Part shown: positions 29,460-37,712 of the stretch, piece by piece
Numbering within the stretch: the first letter of the stretch is position 1
Layout of the letters: each line of letters begins with the position of its first letter
Assembly: GCF_003105155.1 (NCBI RefSeq)
Contig: NZ_QETK01000028.1
Coordinates: 1 to 64,000, forward strand
Source of the DNA: Pseudomonas sp. SDI
GTDB lineage: Bacteria; Pseudomonadota; Gammaproteobacteria; Pseudomonadales; Pseudomonadaceae
Length of the DNA stretch: 64,000 nucleotides
Direction: 5' to 3'
Program-made: the position numbers and the translations under genes
Notes under the pieces: generated by a model
What the model saw: the letters and a program-made list of their open reading frames with translations, nothing else
Told to the model about the DNA's origin: nothing
Databases searched by the model: none

Positions 29460-29517
29460 GGTTGGCTGTCTGTCTCGCCTGAGCGGTTTACCGCAAGGGC
29501 AGGGCAGGCTCCCAACC
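29460..29517 (+). promoter_or_regulatory. Long stem-loop in the rpsO-pnp interval
   Basis: GGTTGG (29460-29465) pairs with CCAACC (29512-29517). The flanking CTGTCTGTCTCGCC and GGGCAGGGCAGG tracts pair imperfectly, with a CGGTTTACCG apical hairpin. It lies about 100 bases before the pnp start, like the RNase III-cleaved pnp leader stem of E. coli. The TTTAGTTTT tail means it could also be the rpsO terminator. Confidence 0.6.
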
Positions 29518-29615
29518 TTTAGTTTTATCTGGACGGTCAACGGGGCCGATTCCCTGTTCTGCCCAAAAATTCGTAAGAACCAGTTCCCCCAGAGCCATTG
29601 AAAAGGTAGGAAACC

Positions 29616-31721
29616 GTGAACCCGGTAATCAAGAAGTTCCAGTTCGGTCAATCGACCGTTACCCTCGAGACGGGCCGTATTGCTCGTCAAGCGTCCGGCG
29701 CCGTGCTGGTCACCGTCGACAACGATGTCACCGTACTGGTGACCGTGGTCGGTGCCAAGCAAGCGGATCCAGGCAAGGGCTTTTTCCCTCTGTCCGTTCA
29801 CTACCAGGAAAAAACCTACGCTGCCGGCAAGATCCCTGGTGGTTTCTTCAAGCGTGAAGGCCGTCCTTCCGAGAAAGAAACCCTGACCTCGCGTCTGATC
29901 GACCGTCCGATCCGCCCGCTGTTCCCAGAAGGTTTCATGAACGAAGTGCAGGTTGTCTGCACCGTCGTTTCTACCAGCAAGAAGACCGATCCGGACATCG
30001 CTGCGATGATCGGTACCTCGGCTGCGCTGGCGATCTCCGGCATTCCGTTTGAAGGCCCGATCGGCGCGGCACGCGTTGCGTTCCACGAAAGCACCGGCTA
30101 CCTGCTGAACCCGACTTATGAGCAACTGGCTGCCTCCAGCCTGGACATGGTCGTTGCCGGTACTTCGGACGCCGTACTGATGGTTGAATCGGAAGCCAAA
30201 GAGCTGACCGAAGACCAGATGCTGGGCGCAGTGCTGTTCGCCCACGACGAATTCCAGGCTGTCATCAAGGCTGTCAAAGAGCTGGCTGCAGAAGCTGCCA
30301 AGCCTACCTGGGACTGGAAACCAGCCGTTGCCAACACCGAACTGCTGAACGCCATTCGCGCCGAACTGGGCGAAGCGGTTTCCCAGGCCTACACCATCAC
30401 CGTCAAGGCCGACCGTTACGCTCGTCTGGGTGAGCTGCGCGATCAGGCGATTGCCAAGTTCTCCGGTGAAGAAGGCCAGCCGACGGCCGGTGAAGTCAAA
30501 GAAATCTTTGGCGAGATCGAGTACCGCACCGTTCGCGAGAACATCGTTAACGGCAAGCCACGTATCGATGGCCGCGACACCAAGACCGTCCGTCCGCTGA
30601 ACATCGAAGTGGGTGTTCTGCCGAAGACTCACGGTTCGGCCCTGTTCACCCGTGGCGAAACCCAGGCCCTGGTCGTTGCGACCCTGGGTACTGCGCGTGA
30701 CGCACAACTGCTGGACACCCTGGAAGGCGAGAAAAAAGACCCGTTCATGCTGCACTACAACTTCCCTCCGTTCTCGGTGGGCGAGTGTGGCCGCATGGGT
30801 GGTGCTGGTCGTCGTGAAATCGGTCACGGCCGTTTGGCCCGTCGCTCGGTTCAGGCCATGCTGCCAGCTGCCGACGCATTCCCGTACACCATCCGCGTGG
30901 TATCGGAAATCACCGAGTCCAACGGTTCGAGCTCCATGGCTTCGGTCTGCGGTGCTTCCCTGGCCCTGATGGACGCCGGTGTACCGATGAAGGCACCCGT
31001 TGCCGGTATCGCCATGGGTCTGGTTAAAGAAGGCGAGAAATTTGCCATCCTGACCGACATCCTGGGTGACGAAGACCACCTGGGCGATATGGACTTCAAG
31101 GTTGCCGGTACCGCCAAAGGTGTTACCGCGCTGCAGATGGACATCAAGATCAATGGCATCACCGAAGAGATCATGGAAATCGCCCTGGGCCAAGCCCTGG
31201 AAGCGCGCCTGAACATCCTCGGTCAGATGAACCAGATCATTGGTCAGTCGCGTACCGAACTGTCGGAAAACGCACCAACCATGATCGCGATGAAGATCGA
31301 CACCGACAAGATCCGTGACGTTATCGGTAAAGGTGGCGCGACCATTCGTGCTATCTGCGAAGAGACCAAGGCTTCGATCGACATCGAAGACGACGGCTCG
31401 ATCAAGATCTTCGGCGAGACCAAGGATGCTGCAGAAGCAGCGCGTCAGCGCGTTCTGAGCATCACTGCAGAAGCTGAGATCGGCAAGATCTACGTGGGTA
31501 AAGTCGAGCGTATCGTCGACTTCGGCGCCTTCGTCAACATCCTGCCAGGCAAAGATGGTCTGGTTCACATCTCCATGCTGAGCGATGCTCGCGTCGAGAA
31601 AGTGACCGACATTCTGAAAGAAGGCCAGGAAGTTGAAGTACTGGTACTGGACGTGGACAACCGCGGCCGTATCAAGCTGTCGATCAAAGACGTTGCTGCC
31701 GCCAAGGCTTCGGGCGTCTAA
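29616..31721 (+). CDS. pnp: Polyribonucleotide nucleotidyltransferase (PNPase)
   Basis: The product is a 701-residue trimeric phosphorolytic 3'-5' exoribonuclease of the degradosome. Two RNase PH domains (about 1-220 and 315-540) flank an all-helical linker. The catalytic core of the second includes MDIKINGITEEIM. The KH domain has the loop VIGKGGATIRAI (about 567-578) and the S1 domain begins GKIYVGKVERIVDFGAFV (about 622). The start is GTG at 29616, behind AGGTAGG. The length is standard. A transposon relic lies 12 bases past the stop. Confidence 0.98.
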   Translation: MNPVIKKFQFGQSTVTLETGRIARQASGAVLVTVDNDVTVLVTVVGAKQADPGKGFFPLSVHYQEKTYAAGKIPGGFFKREGRPSEKETLTSRLIDRPIRPLFPEGFMNEVQVVCTVVSTSKKTDPDIAAMIGTSAALAISGIPFEGPIGAARVAFHESTGYLLNPTYEQLAASSLDMVVAGTSDAVLMVESEAKELTEDQMLGAVLFAHDEFQAVIKAVKELAAEAAKPTWDWKPAVANTELLNAIRAELGEAVSQAYTITVKADRYARLGELRDQAIAKFSGEEGQPTAGEVKEIFGEIEYRTVRENIVNGKPRIDGRDTKTVRPLNIEVGVLPKTHGSALFTRGETQALVVATLGTARDAQLLDTLEGEKKDPFMLHYNFPPFSVGECGRMGGAGRREIGHGRLARRSVQAMLPAADAFPYTIRVVSEITESNGSSSMASVCGASLALMDAGVPMKAPVAGIAMGLVKEGEKFAILTDILGDEDHLGDMDFKVAGTAKGVTALQMDIKINGITEEIMEIALGQALEARLNILGQMNQIIGQSRTELSENAPTMIAMKIDTDKIRDVIGKGGATIRAICEETKASIDIEDDGSIKIFGETKDAAEAARQRVLSITAEAEIGKIYVGKVERIVDFGAFVNILPGKDGLVHISMLSDARVEKVTDILKEGQEVEVLVLDVDNRGRIKLSIKDVAAAKASGV

Positions 31722-31733
31722 GACCGAGCGTTG

Positions 31734-31949
31734 AAAAAAGGACCCTGCGCAGACTGTGTGAAAACCTAGCAATCTGCCCGGCCCCTTAGGAAAATGCTCC
31801 GTATCGAAAGATACGGAGCATTTTTCGTTATGGCCTACATCCGGAGATGATGGAGCGACGCAGATCCATCGTGGAACACCCGTTTGGCAATCTCAAAAAA
31901 CAAACCCCTGGCAGTGTGTTTTCACACAGCCTGTGCGGGGTCCTTTTTT
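31734..31949. mobile_element. 216-bp IS1182-like deletion relic (MITE-like)
   Basis: The ends form a 32-base inverted repeat (31734-31765 against 31918-31949) with 29 matches. It contains the core CTGTGTGAAAAC and the outer AAAAAAGGACCC. Inside, 31826-31900 reads on the plus strand as RYGLHPEMM followed by RRRSIVEHPFG. This resembles the final catalytic-Glu motif of IS1182/IS5-type DDE transposases, and the rest of the gene is missing. Alternatively, the outer GGACCC/GGGTCC arms with poly-A/T may be the original pnp terminator, split by an element whose own ends are the CTGTGTGAAAAC part. Confidence 0.65.
31791..31825 (+). terminator. Strong intrinsic terminator inside the relic, after pnp
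   Basis: A perfect 15-bp stem (31791-31805 with 31810-31824) is capped by a GAAA tetraloop and ends in T5. It is the first strong terminator after pnp and probably ends the rimP-to-pnp transcript, although it lies within the transposon-derived segment. Confidence 0.85.
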
Positions 31950-31974
31950 ATGGGCGTCGTTTTAGCTTGTGAAC

Positions 31975-32017
31975 TTGCATCTTGCATGCGCGATTTTGCG
32001 GCAGCTTGCAAATTGCA
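31975..32017 (+). promoter_or_regulatory. Paired TTGCA repeats, candidate activator sites
   Basis: TTGCATCTTGCA (31975-31986) and TTGCAAATTGCA (32006-32017) are two copies of a tandem TTGCA-N2-TTGCA unit. They are exactly 31 bases apart (about three helical turns). They lie about 90-135 bases upstream of the predicted sigma-54 transcription start of the BON-domain gene. That distance suits an enhancer-binding protein, whose identity is unknown. Confidence 0.5.
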
Positions 32018-32082
32018 CGATTCCAGATCCGTGGTAAATTCATAAGTTATTGATTTTAAAGGACTAAGTCAGTATCTAAAGT

Positions 32083-32099
32083 TGGCACAGCGGCTGCAA
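32083..32099 (+). promoter_or_regulatory. Sigma-54 promoter of the BON-domain gene
   Basis: TTGGCAC-N6-TGCAA carries the invariant GG (32084-32085) and GC (32096-32097) with exactly ten bases between them, the -24/-12 geometry. Transcription would begin near 32109, leaving a 56-base leader before the ATG at 32165. Confidence 0.7.
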
Positions 32100-32164
32100 C
32101 AGTAGAGATACCCCTGCTGCCAGGACTGATGGCGCAGACTTTTCGAAAAACAGGAGTGTCTCGT

Positions 32165-32503
32165 ATGAAGAAGTTCGCTATTGCTGCCGCTACTGCCACC
32201 GCCCTGACCCTGACCATGGCTAACGCTGCCTTTGCCCAGCAGCCTCTGACCGTTGCGGCCGGTGAAGTGACCAAGGCCAAGGAAGCTACTTCCGACACCT
32301 GGATCACCACCAAGGTCAAATCCGACCTGCTGACCGAGAAAGGCATTCCGGGCACCGACATCAAGGTCGAAACCAACAAAGGCGTGGTTTCCCTGTCTTC
32401 CACTGTTGCCGTGACTGAGGCACAGAAAACCACTGCAGTGAACATCGCGAAGAATATCAAAGGTGTGAAAGCGGTATCGGCTGCCGGCCTGAAAGCCGAG
32501 TAA
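32165..32503 (+). CDS. Periplasmic BON-domain protein (OsmY-like)
   Basis: The product has 112 residues. A Sec signal peptide (1-24) ends AFA before QQPLTVAAGE. One BON domain (about 42-112) follows, with DTWITTKVKSDLLTEKGI, the GVVSLSSTV strand and NIAKNIKGVKAV. BON domains bind phospholipid or stress-related surfaces, and E. coli OsmY has two of them. The start at 32165 follows CAGGAG and places the signal peptide correctly. It lies behind a candidate sigma-54 promoter. P. aeruginosa has a similar protein next to pnp. Confidence 0.88.
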   Translation: MKKFAIAAATATALTLTMANAAFAQQPLTVAAGEVTKAKEATSDTWITTKVKSDLLTEKGIPGTDIKVETNKGVVSLSSTVAVTEAQKTTAVNIAKNIKGVKAVSAAGLKAE

Positions 32504-32568
32504 CACAGGTTTTCCCTGCTCGCTGACCCTGACGGTTCATGCGAAAGGCCAAATGGACTTGGCCACTC

Positions 32569-32599
32569 ACGCCCCGGCACTGGTTGTCGGGGCGTTTTT
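32569..32599 (+). terminator. Intrinsic terminator after the BON-domain gene
   Basis: ACGCCCCGGCA (32569-32579) pairs with TGTCGGGGCGT (32585-32595) with one G-T pair, followed by T5. Confidence 0.88.
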
Positions 32600-32636
32600 A
32601 TAGCCAGCTGGCAGAAAAGGGCATGGCAGCCTCTGC

Positions 32637-32658
32637 GGGAGCTGGAAAGCCCGCTCCC
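32637..32658. repeat. REP-like palindrome
   Basis: GGGAGC (32637-32642) and GCTCCC (32653-32658) flank a ten-base loop within a GCGGGAGC...GCCCGCTCCCAC context. It is the same extragenic palindrome family as at position 1. It lies just past the stop of the convergent DUF748 gene. Confidence 0.6.
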
Positions 32659-32674
32659 ACAATAGAGCTAAGCC

Positions 32675-35617
32675 TTACTCCGCATCCAGATGCAGTGGCG
32701 AGATCACCCGGCCATCTGCTTCGGCCTGGCCCAGGCTGGCGTCGACGAAGTACACCCGATCATCGGCCAGTTGGCCTTTATCCACCAGGTAGTCCTTGAT
32801 GCTGCTGGCCCGTGCCTGGCCCAACTGGCGCAGTAACAGCGCGCTTTCCGCCCAGGACTTGAGCACGGCCTCGCGCAGCTTGCCGCTACGTTCTTCGCGG
32901 CCCAGCTGTGTCCACTCCGCCGGAGGTTGCTGCTTGAGCCGCGCGCGGTAGATCCCTTCAAGCATCGCCGGCTTGTCGCCGTCCGGCACCTGTAGCTGCG
33001 CCGCCTGCGCCGGTACTTTGTCGCCGCGCCTCTGGAGGATCTTGTAGTAAGTGTTCTGGTATTCCCGCTCCAGACGCTGTTCGGCAATCAGCGGGCCGTC
33101 GCTGCTCTGGGCACTGGTGCCTTCGATCTCCAGGCGCAGTGCAGGGCGTTCCTTCAAGGCCGAAGCCAGCTTGTCCAGGGCGCCCTGGGCATCGCTGCTC
33201 AAATCGCTGGAACCTGCCGCGAAAGAGACACTCCCCAGGTCTTGCGAGTCGCCACCGCTGATCAGCCCGCCAATGAACTTGAACGGCGCCTGCGCGGCAC
33301 GCATCACCAGGTTGCGCAGGGTTTGCCAGACGATCGGCATCACGCTGAACTCGGGGTTGTTCAGGTCGCCGCTTACTGGCAGCTCGATGGAAATCTTGCC
33401 GTCGGTGTCCTTGAGCAGTGCCACTGCCAGCTTCAGCGGCAGGTTGACCGCATCCGGGCTGTCGACTTTCTCGCCCAGTTGCAGTTGCTCGATTACCACC
33501 TTGTTTTCTGCTTTGAGCTTGCCCTGGGTAATCAGGTAATGCAGGTCGAGGTTGAGTCGACCCTTGCGGATCCGGTAGCCGGCGAACTTGCCGGAGTAGG
33601 GCGTCAGGGTGGTCAGTTCGACACGTTTGAAGCTGGTGGCGATATCCAGGCTGGCCATCGGATCGAATGGGTTCAGCGCGCCCTTGATCGTCACCGGAGC
33701 GTAGCGGTCGACCTTGCCTTTGACATCGACCTTGGCCGGTTGCGGCTTGCGGTTGTCGATGGTGCCGATCTGACCGTTGAGCTGCTGCACGGCCGTGGCG
33801 AAGTTCGGCGTCAGGCTGAAGTCGGCGAAGTTTGCCGAGCCGTCGTTGATGTCGATCCCGCCGATATGGATGCCCAGCGGTTTCGCTGCACTGGCGGCCG
33901 CTTTGCCCTGCGGTTTGGCCGACGCCTGGCTGGTAGCCGGTTGTGGAATCAGCAGGTCGTCGACGCTGGTGGTGCGGTCTTCATTGATCATGAAGCGGGC
34001 ATAGGGTTGTTGCAGCGTGACTTTGGCAATGCTCAGCGCATCGCCGTGGCGGTATTGCAGGCCGTCGATGGTCAACTGCTGCCATTTGACGAAGTCGCGG
34101 TCCTTGATGGTGTCCAGGGTATGCAGTTGGTTCACCTGAGCCTTGCCGTCGATGCTGAACGCCAGCGGTTCAGTGCTGCTCAGGTTGACGTTGAGGTCGC
34201 TACCGAGCATCCCGCTGCGCAGCTCCAGGCGGATGAATGGGCTGATGTAGGCTTGAGCTACCCGCAGGTCAATGTCCTGGGTCGCTACCTTGAGTTTGGC
34301 GGTCACTGGTGCCAGGTTCACTTCGCCCGAGGCCTGCAGCCTGCCCTGCTTGCCAATACCGCTGTCCAGCTTGAGGGTGAATGGCGACTGGTTGAGGCTG
34401 TCGAAGTTCTGCAGGTCGAGGTTCAGTGGACCGACGTCCAGGGCGACTGGCTCTTTCTTGGTGCGGTCGGCCAGGTGCACTTGGTAGTTACGCAGCTGGA
34501 TATCCTTGAGCAGCACTTGCCATGGTTTGCTTGGCGCGCGCTCGGCAGCCTGTTTCTCGGCGGCGGGTTCTGCGGTGGCTGGTTCGGCTTTCGCGGTTTT
34601 GCTGGCTTTTGCCGGCTCACTAGCGAACAGCTTCTGCCAGTCCAGCTGGCCATCGGCGTCGAGTGCGGCCCAGGTCTCCAGTCGCTCGCTACGGATTTTG
34701 CCAACGGTCACCAACTGCTTGGCCAGGTCTACCGAGGCTTCGCTGACCTCAAGGCTGGCCAGGCGAGCCAGCGGCCGGCCATCCGGCGCCTTGATGGCAA
34801 ACGGCGCGACCTTGATCGAGGTGTTGTCGAGCAGCAGCTCGGTTTCCTTGGAGAGATTGAGCTTGTAATGGGTGTCCAGGCTCAGCACGCCGTCTTCCAG
34901 CACCAGTGGCACTGCGTCGCGCACATAGGGCCACCAAGCCTTCATCTTGCCGTCAGTCACCTTCAGCGTGCCTTCGGAGGCGATCGGTACCAGGCTGAAC
35001 GTGCCGGCCCAGTCGATGCGCCCGCCTGCCGGCCCCACCGCGACCAGGGTCATGTCGGCGCTGTCGTCGGGCAAGGTGCTGAGGTTCTTCAGTTCCAGGT
35101 TCATCGCGTCATAAAGGAACTCGATCGGCTCGCTCGGGCGCAGGTCCTGGAAATGCAGGAAGCCTTCGACCAGCTTGATGCTACCGATACGCAGCGGGAA
35201 TGGGCCGCTGGCTGGCTCTTCCGGTTGGGGCGCGCTGGCCGGCAGCTTGAACAGCCGGCTCAGGTTCAGCCCACCGTCTTTGGCGAACAGCACTTCGGTA
35301 CGCGGTTTTACCAGCTCGACGGCGTCCAGGTGCAGGGCGCCGGTCCACAGGCTGTCGAGTTGCAGGTTGGCATAGAGACGCTCGAAACCAACCTGCTCCT
35401 TGCCCGTTTCGCCGATCTGCAGGCCCCACAGGGTCAGCTCCAGGCTGAACGGGTTGAGTTCGATACGTTGCAGATGTGCCGGCACGCTGGCGTACCGGGC
35501 CAACTGCTGGTTGGCCACGCGCAAGGCGATACCGGGAAGAATCAGGAAACCGAGGAGACTGTACAGGGCCAGGACGGCCAACAAGGCGCCGAGGGCGCGT
35601 TTCAATCCTTTGGGCAT
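32675..35617 (-). CDS. DUF748 envelope protein with OmpA-like C-terminal part
   Basis: The product is 980 residues. An uncleaved signal anchor (about 8-30, ALGALLAVLALYSLLGFLIL) is followed by a long AsmA/TamB-like repetitive beta region, predicted periplasmic. An Ala/Lys/Glu-rich linker lies near 330-360. The DUF748 core is around 590-760 (TLTPYSGKFAGYRIRKGRL). After about 790 comes SVSFAAGSSDLSSDAQGALD, which resembles the start of an OmpA peptidoglycan-binding domain. It is followed by an insertion, then the RASSIKDYLVDKGQL helix near the end. The function is unknown; inter-membrane lipid transport or envelope maintenance is an inference from the fold. Confidence 0.85.
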   Translation of the reverse strand: MPKGLKRALGALLAVLALYSLLGFLILPGIALRVANQQLARYASVPAHLQRIELNPFSLELTLWGLQIGETGKEQVGFERLYANLQLDSLWTGALHLDAVELVKPRTEVLFAKDGGLNLSRLFKLPASAPQPEEPASGPFPLRIGSIKLVEGFLHFQDLRPSEPIEFLYDAMNLELKNLSTLPDDSADMTLVAVGPAGGRIDWAGTFSLVPIASEGTLKVTDGKMKAWWPYVRDAVPLVLEDGVLSLDTHYKLNLSKETELLLDNTSIKVAPFAIKAPDGRPLARLASLEVSEASVDLAKQLVTVGKIRSERLETWAALDADGQLDWQKLFASEPAKASKTAKAEPATAEPAAEKQAAERAPSKPWQVLLKDIQLRNYQVHLADRTKKEPVALDVGPLNLDLQNFDSLNQSPFTLKLDSGIGKQGRLQASGEVNLAPVTAKLKVATQDIDLRVAQAYISPFIRLELRSGMLGSDLNVNLSSTEPLAFSIDGKAQVNQLHTLDTIKDRDFVKWQQLTIDGLQYRHGDALSIAKVTLQQPYARFMINEDRTTSVDDLLIPQPATSQASAKPQGKAAASAAKPLGIHIGGIDINDGSANFADFSLTPNFATAVQQLNGQIGTIDNRKPQPAKVDVKGKVDRYAPVTIKGALNPFDPMASLDIATSFKRVELTTLTPYSGKFAGYRIRKGRLNLDLHYLITQGKLKAENKVVIEQLQLGEKVDSPDAVNLPLKLAVALLKDTDGKISIELPVSGDLNNPEFSVMPIVWQTLRNLVMRAAQAPFKFIGGLISGGDSQDLGSVSFAAGSSDLSSDAQGALDKLASALKERPALRLEIEGTSAQSSDGPLIAEQRLEREYQNTYYKILQRRGDKVPAQAAQLQVPDGDKPAMLEGIYRARLKQQPPAEWTQLGREERSGKLREAVLKSWAESALLLRQLGQARASSIKDYLVDKGQLADDRVYFVDASLGQAEADGRVISPLHLDAE

Positions 35618-35718
35618 GTGCGGCGTCGTCTAATCTGAAACGGGAGTGCTTGGAGTATGGCACGTTAATTCGGTTCCGAAGGTCGTCGACGTTTTCCGAC
35701 GACCTCGTCGCCATCCGG

Positions 35719-36735
35719 TTAAAGGTGCAGGATCAACGACTTCAGCGGTGGCTGGCCATCCTGCGACGGAAAGTCGCCGGCGGGTGCCAGCACCTGGCAG
35801 TCGCGTACCGGCCGGCCGATTTTCTCGGCGCAGCGCAGCACCTGCTCGCGCCAGTCGGCCATGGCAACCTTGGCCAGGTTGTTACAGCAGATCAGCACGC
35901 CGTTTTCGGCGGTACTCAGCAGTGCGGGCTTCAGCAGGCTTTGATAGTCGCGCAGCAGGTCGACCGTACCGAAGGCGCTCTTGGCCCAGGCCGGCGGGTC
36001 GAGCAGTACCAGATCAAACTCGCGTTGCGCCAGGCGTGGATAGGGCGGCAGCTTGTGCCCGCGCCGCTGGGCGATCGGCAGCCCGGCGAACTGGCGAATG
36101 GCCGGGAAGTAATCGGACTGGATGAACTCCATCGGCGCCAGCGTGGGGTTAAGTGCGCCATTCTCGCGACCCACCGCCAGGTTGCCCTCGGCGAAGTCCA
36201 GGTTGCACACTTCGCGGGCGCCGCCGGCCGCTGCGCTCAGGCCGACGCCGCAGGTATAGGCGAACAGGTTGAGTACGCGCTTGCCGGCGCTGTGTTGCTT
36301 AACCCAGCCACGGGCGTTGCGCAGGTCGAGGAACAGCAGCGGGTCCTGCCCGGCGTGGCGACCGCGTACGCGATAGTTCAGGCCCCATTCGTGGCCGACC
36401 AGATCGGCCAGGGCGGCATCGCTGGCCTGATACACCGGGTCGCGGCGGTCGATGCGGCTGTTGCCCTGCGAGCGGTCGTTGTAGACCAGCAGCAGCGGTA
36501 GGCCGAGGACTGCTTCCACGGTGCTGTGCAGGTCGAGCAGGCTGTCGCGGTCCAGGCTCTGGTGGAAGGTTTGCACCAGCAGTTGCGGGCCGTATCGGTC
36601 GATAGTCAGGCCGCCGGCGCCCTCCTGGCTGCCGTGGAACAGGCGGTAGCAGTCGGTGCCCTGAGCGTGCAGCTCGACGAGGAGATTCTGGCGGGCGTTG
36701 AGGGCGGCGCGCAGCGCCTGATTCAAGAGGGACAT
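35719..36735 (-). CDS. SAM-dependent methyltransferase, RlmI/RlmK-like
   Basis: The product has 338 residues. The Rossmann methyltransferase core begins with VLNLFAYTCGVGLSAAAGGA (about residues 151-170). It contains the catalytic-loop motif DLVLLDPPAWAKS (about 240-252), and the later LICCNN strand. The N-terminal part (GGLTIDRYGPQLLVQTFH) resembles the RlmI/RlmK EEHEE domain, but the PUA domain of RlmI is missing. A large-subunit rRNA cytosine methyltransferase is the likeliest activity; the target base cannot be assigned. It is a single gene between the DUF748 and MpaB-like genes. Confidence 0.82.
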   Translation of the reverse strand: MSLLNQALRAALNARQNLLVELHAQGTDCYRLFHGSQEGAGGLTIDRYGPQLLVQTFHQSLDRDSLLDLHSTVEAVLGLPLLLVYNDRSQGNSRIDRRDPVYQASDAALADLVGHEWGLNYRVRGRHAGQDPLLFLDLRNARGWVKQHSAGKRVLNLFAYTCGVGLSAAAGGAREVCNLDFAEGNLAVGRENGALNPTLAPMEFIQSDYFPAIRQFAGLPIAQRRGHKLPPYPRLAQREFDLVLLDPPAWAKSAFGTVDLLRDYQSLLKPALLSTAENGVLICCNNLAKVAMADWREQVLRCAEKIGRPVRDCQVLAPAGDFPSQDGQPPLKSLILHL

Positions 36736-36811
36736 GCACGTGGCCTTGGTTTGCGGACGTGCAGTTTAACAGCCGCAGCCACAGAGGCCAGTCCCGCTCC
36801 GGTTGATTGGT

Positions 36812-37678
36812 CTACAGCCCGACGCGACGGCGGGCGCGGTGCGCCGAGCTGTCACGCATGGCCCAGCGCAGAATCGGTGCGACGCCATCAATGCCTGCGC
36901 CGATCAGGGCTTTCGTCAACGGCGCCGGGCGCAGTCCGAGCATGTCGCCGGCCCACGGCGGCAACAAGGCAATGCCGGCATGCATCATCAGTTTGCCCAC
37001 TGGCCTGGCCATGCGGCTGGGCGCCGGTGCGTCGAGCAGGGCCCTTACCACGGCATGGCTGCGCGCATCGCAGAGCAGTTGCGGGCGGATCGCCTGCAGA
37101 TACGTCGCCACTGCCTGCCGCGAGCGGGGCACGTTACGCGCCCCGAGTCGCTCGGCAACCAGGGCAATTTCGTTGTAGTAACGGTCCTGCTCGGCGCCGC
37201 TGAGCTGTGGGTTGCGGTAACGCAGGTGTGCCGCCATGAAACTGCTGACTTCGGCCACGTGCACCCAGGTCAGCAGGTCGGGATCGCTGGCCGCGTAGGT
37301 CCGGCCATCGGCTGCCGCGCCGACCACCTGGAGGTGAATGGTGCGCACCTTGTCGATCAGCCAGTCGGCATCGCGGCTGGAGCCGAAGGTGGTACCGGAG
37401 ATGAACTGGCTGGTGCGACGCAGGCGTCCGAGCATGTCCTGGCGGAAGTTGGAGTGATCCCATACGCCGGCCAGGGCCAGCGGGTGCAGGGCCTGCAACA
37501 TCAGCGCGCTGATGCCGCCGATGAGCATGCTGGGGAAGTCCCCGTGGACCTGCCAGCACACGCTCTGGGGGCCGAACAAGCCCGGATCGCCTTTGGGGGT
37601 TTCCAGGTCGAGCTGGCCCAGGGCGAGGCCGGTCAGGCTCATCAGTTGGCTTTCGATACGGCGGCGTATGACTTCCAT
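36812..37678 (-). CDS. MpaB/DUF2236 family oxygenase-like protein
   Basis: The product has 288 residues. It matches the DUF2236 family, which includes the rubber oxygenase Lcp and fungal MpaB, heme proteins. Family hallmarks are HGDFPSMLIGGISALMLQAL (about 45-64), LHPLALAGVWDHS (about 64-76), the TTFGS stretch, and WVHVAEVSSFM. The histidines at about 65, 75 and 139 are candidate heme or metal ligands. There is no signal peptide. The substrate is unknown. It starts 34 bases after the acs stop on the same strand, so it may share the acs transcript. Confidence 0.8.
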   Translation of the reverse strand: MEVIRRRIESQLMSLTGLALGQLDLETPKGDPGLFGPQSVCWQVHGDFPSMLIGGISALMLQALHPLALAGVWDHSNFRQDMLGRLRRTSQFISGTTFGSSRDADWLIDKVRTIHLQVVGAAADGRTYAASDPDLLTWVHVAEVSSFMAAHLRYRNPQLSGAEQDRYYNEIALVAERLGARNVPRSRQAVATYLQAIRPQLLCDARSHAVVRALLDAPAPSRMARPVGKLMMHAGIALLPPWAGDMLGLRPAPLTKALIGAGIDGVAPILRWAMRDSSAHRARRRVGL

Positions 37679-37712
37679 GGCTCCCTTACGGGCGCCACGG
37701 TAGCAGCGCCGC

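Noticed and set aside
33242..35638. 798-residue plus-strand frame opposite the DUF748 gene
   Set aside because: The minus-strand product has a membrane anchor and family motifs, whereas the plus-strand translation shows none.
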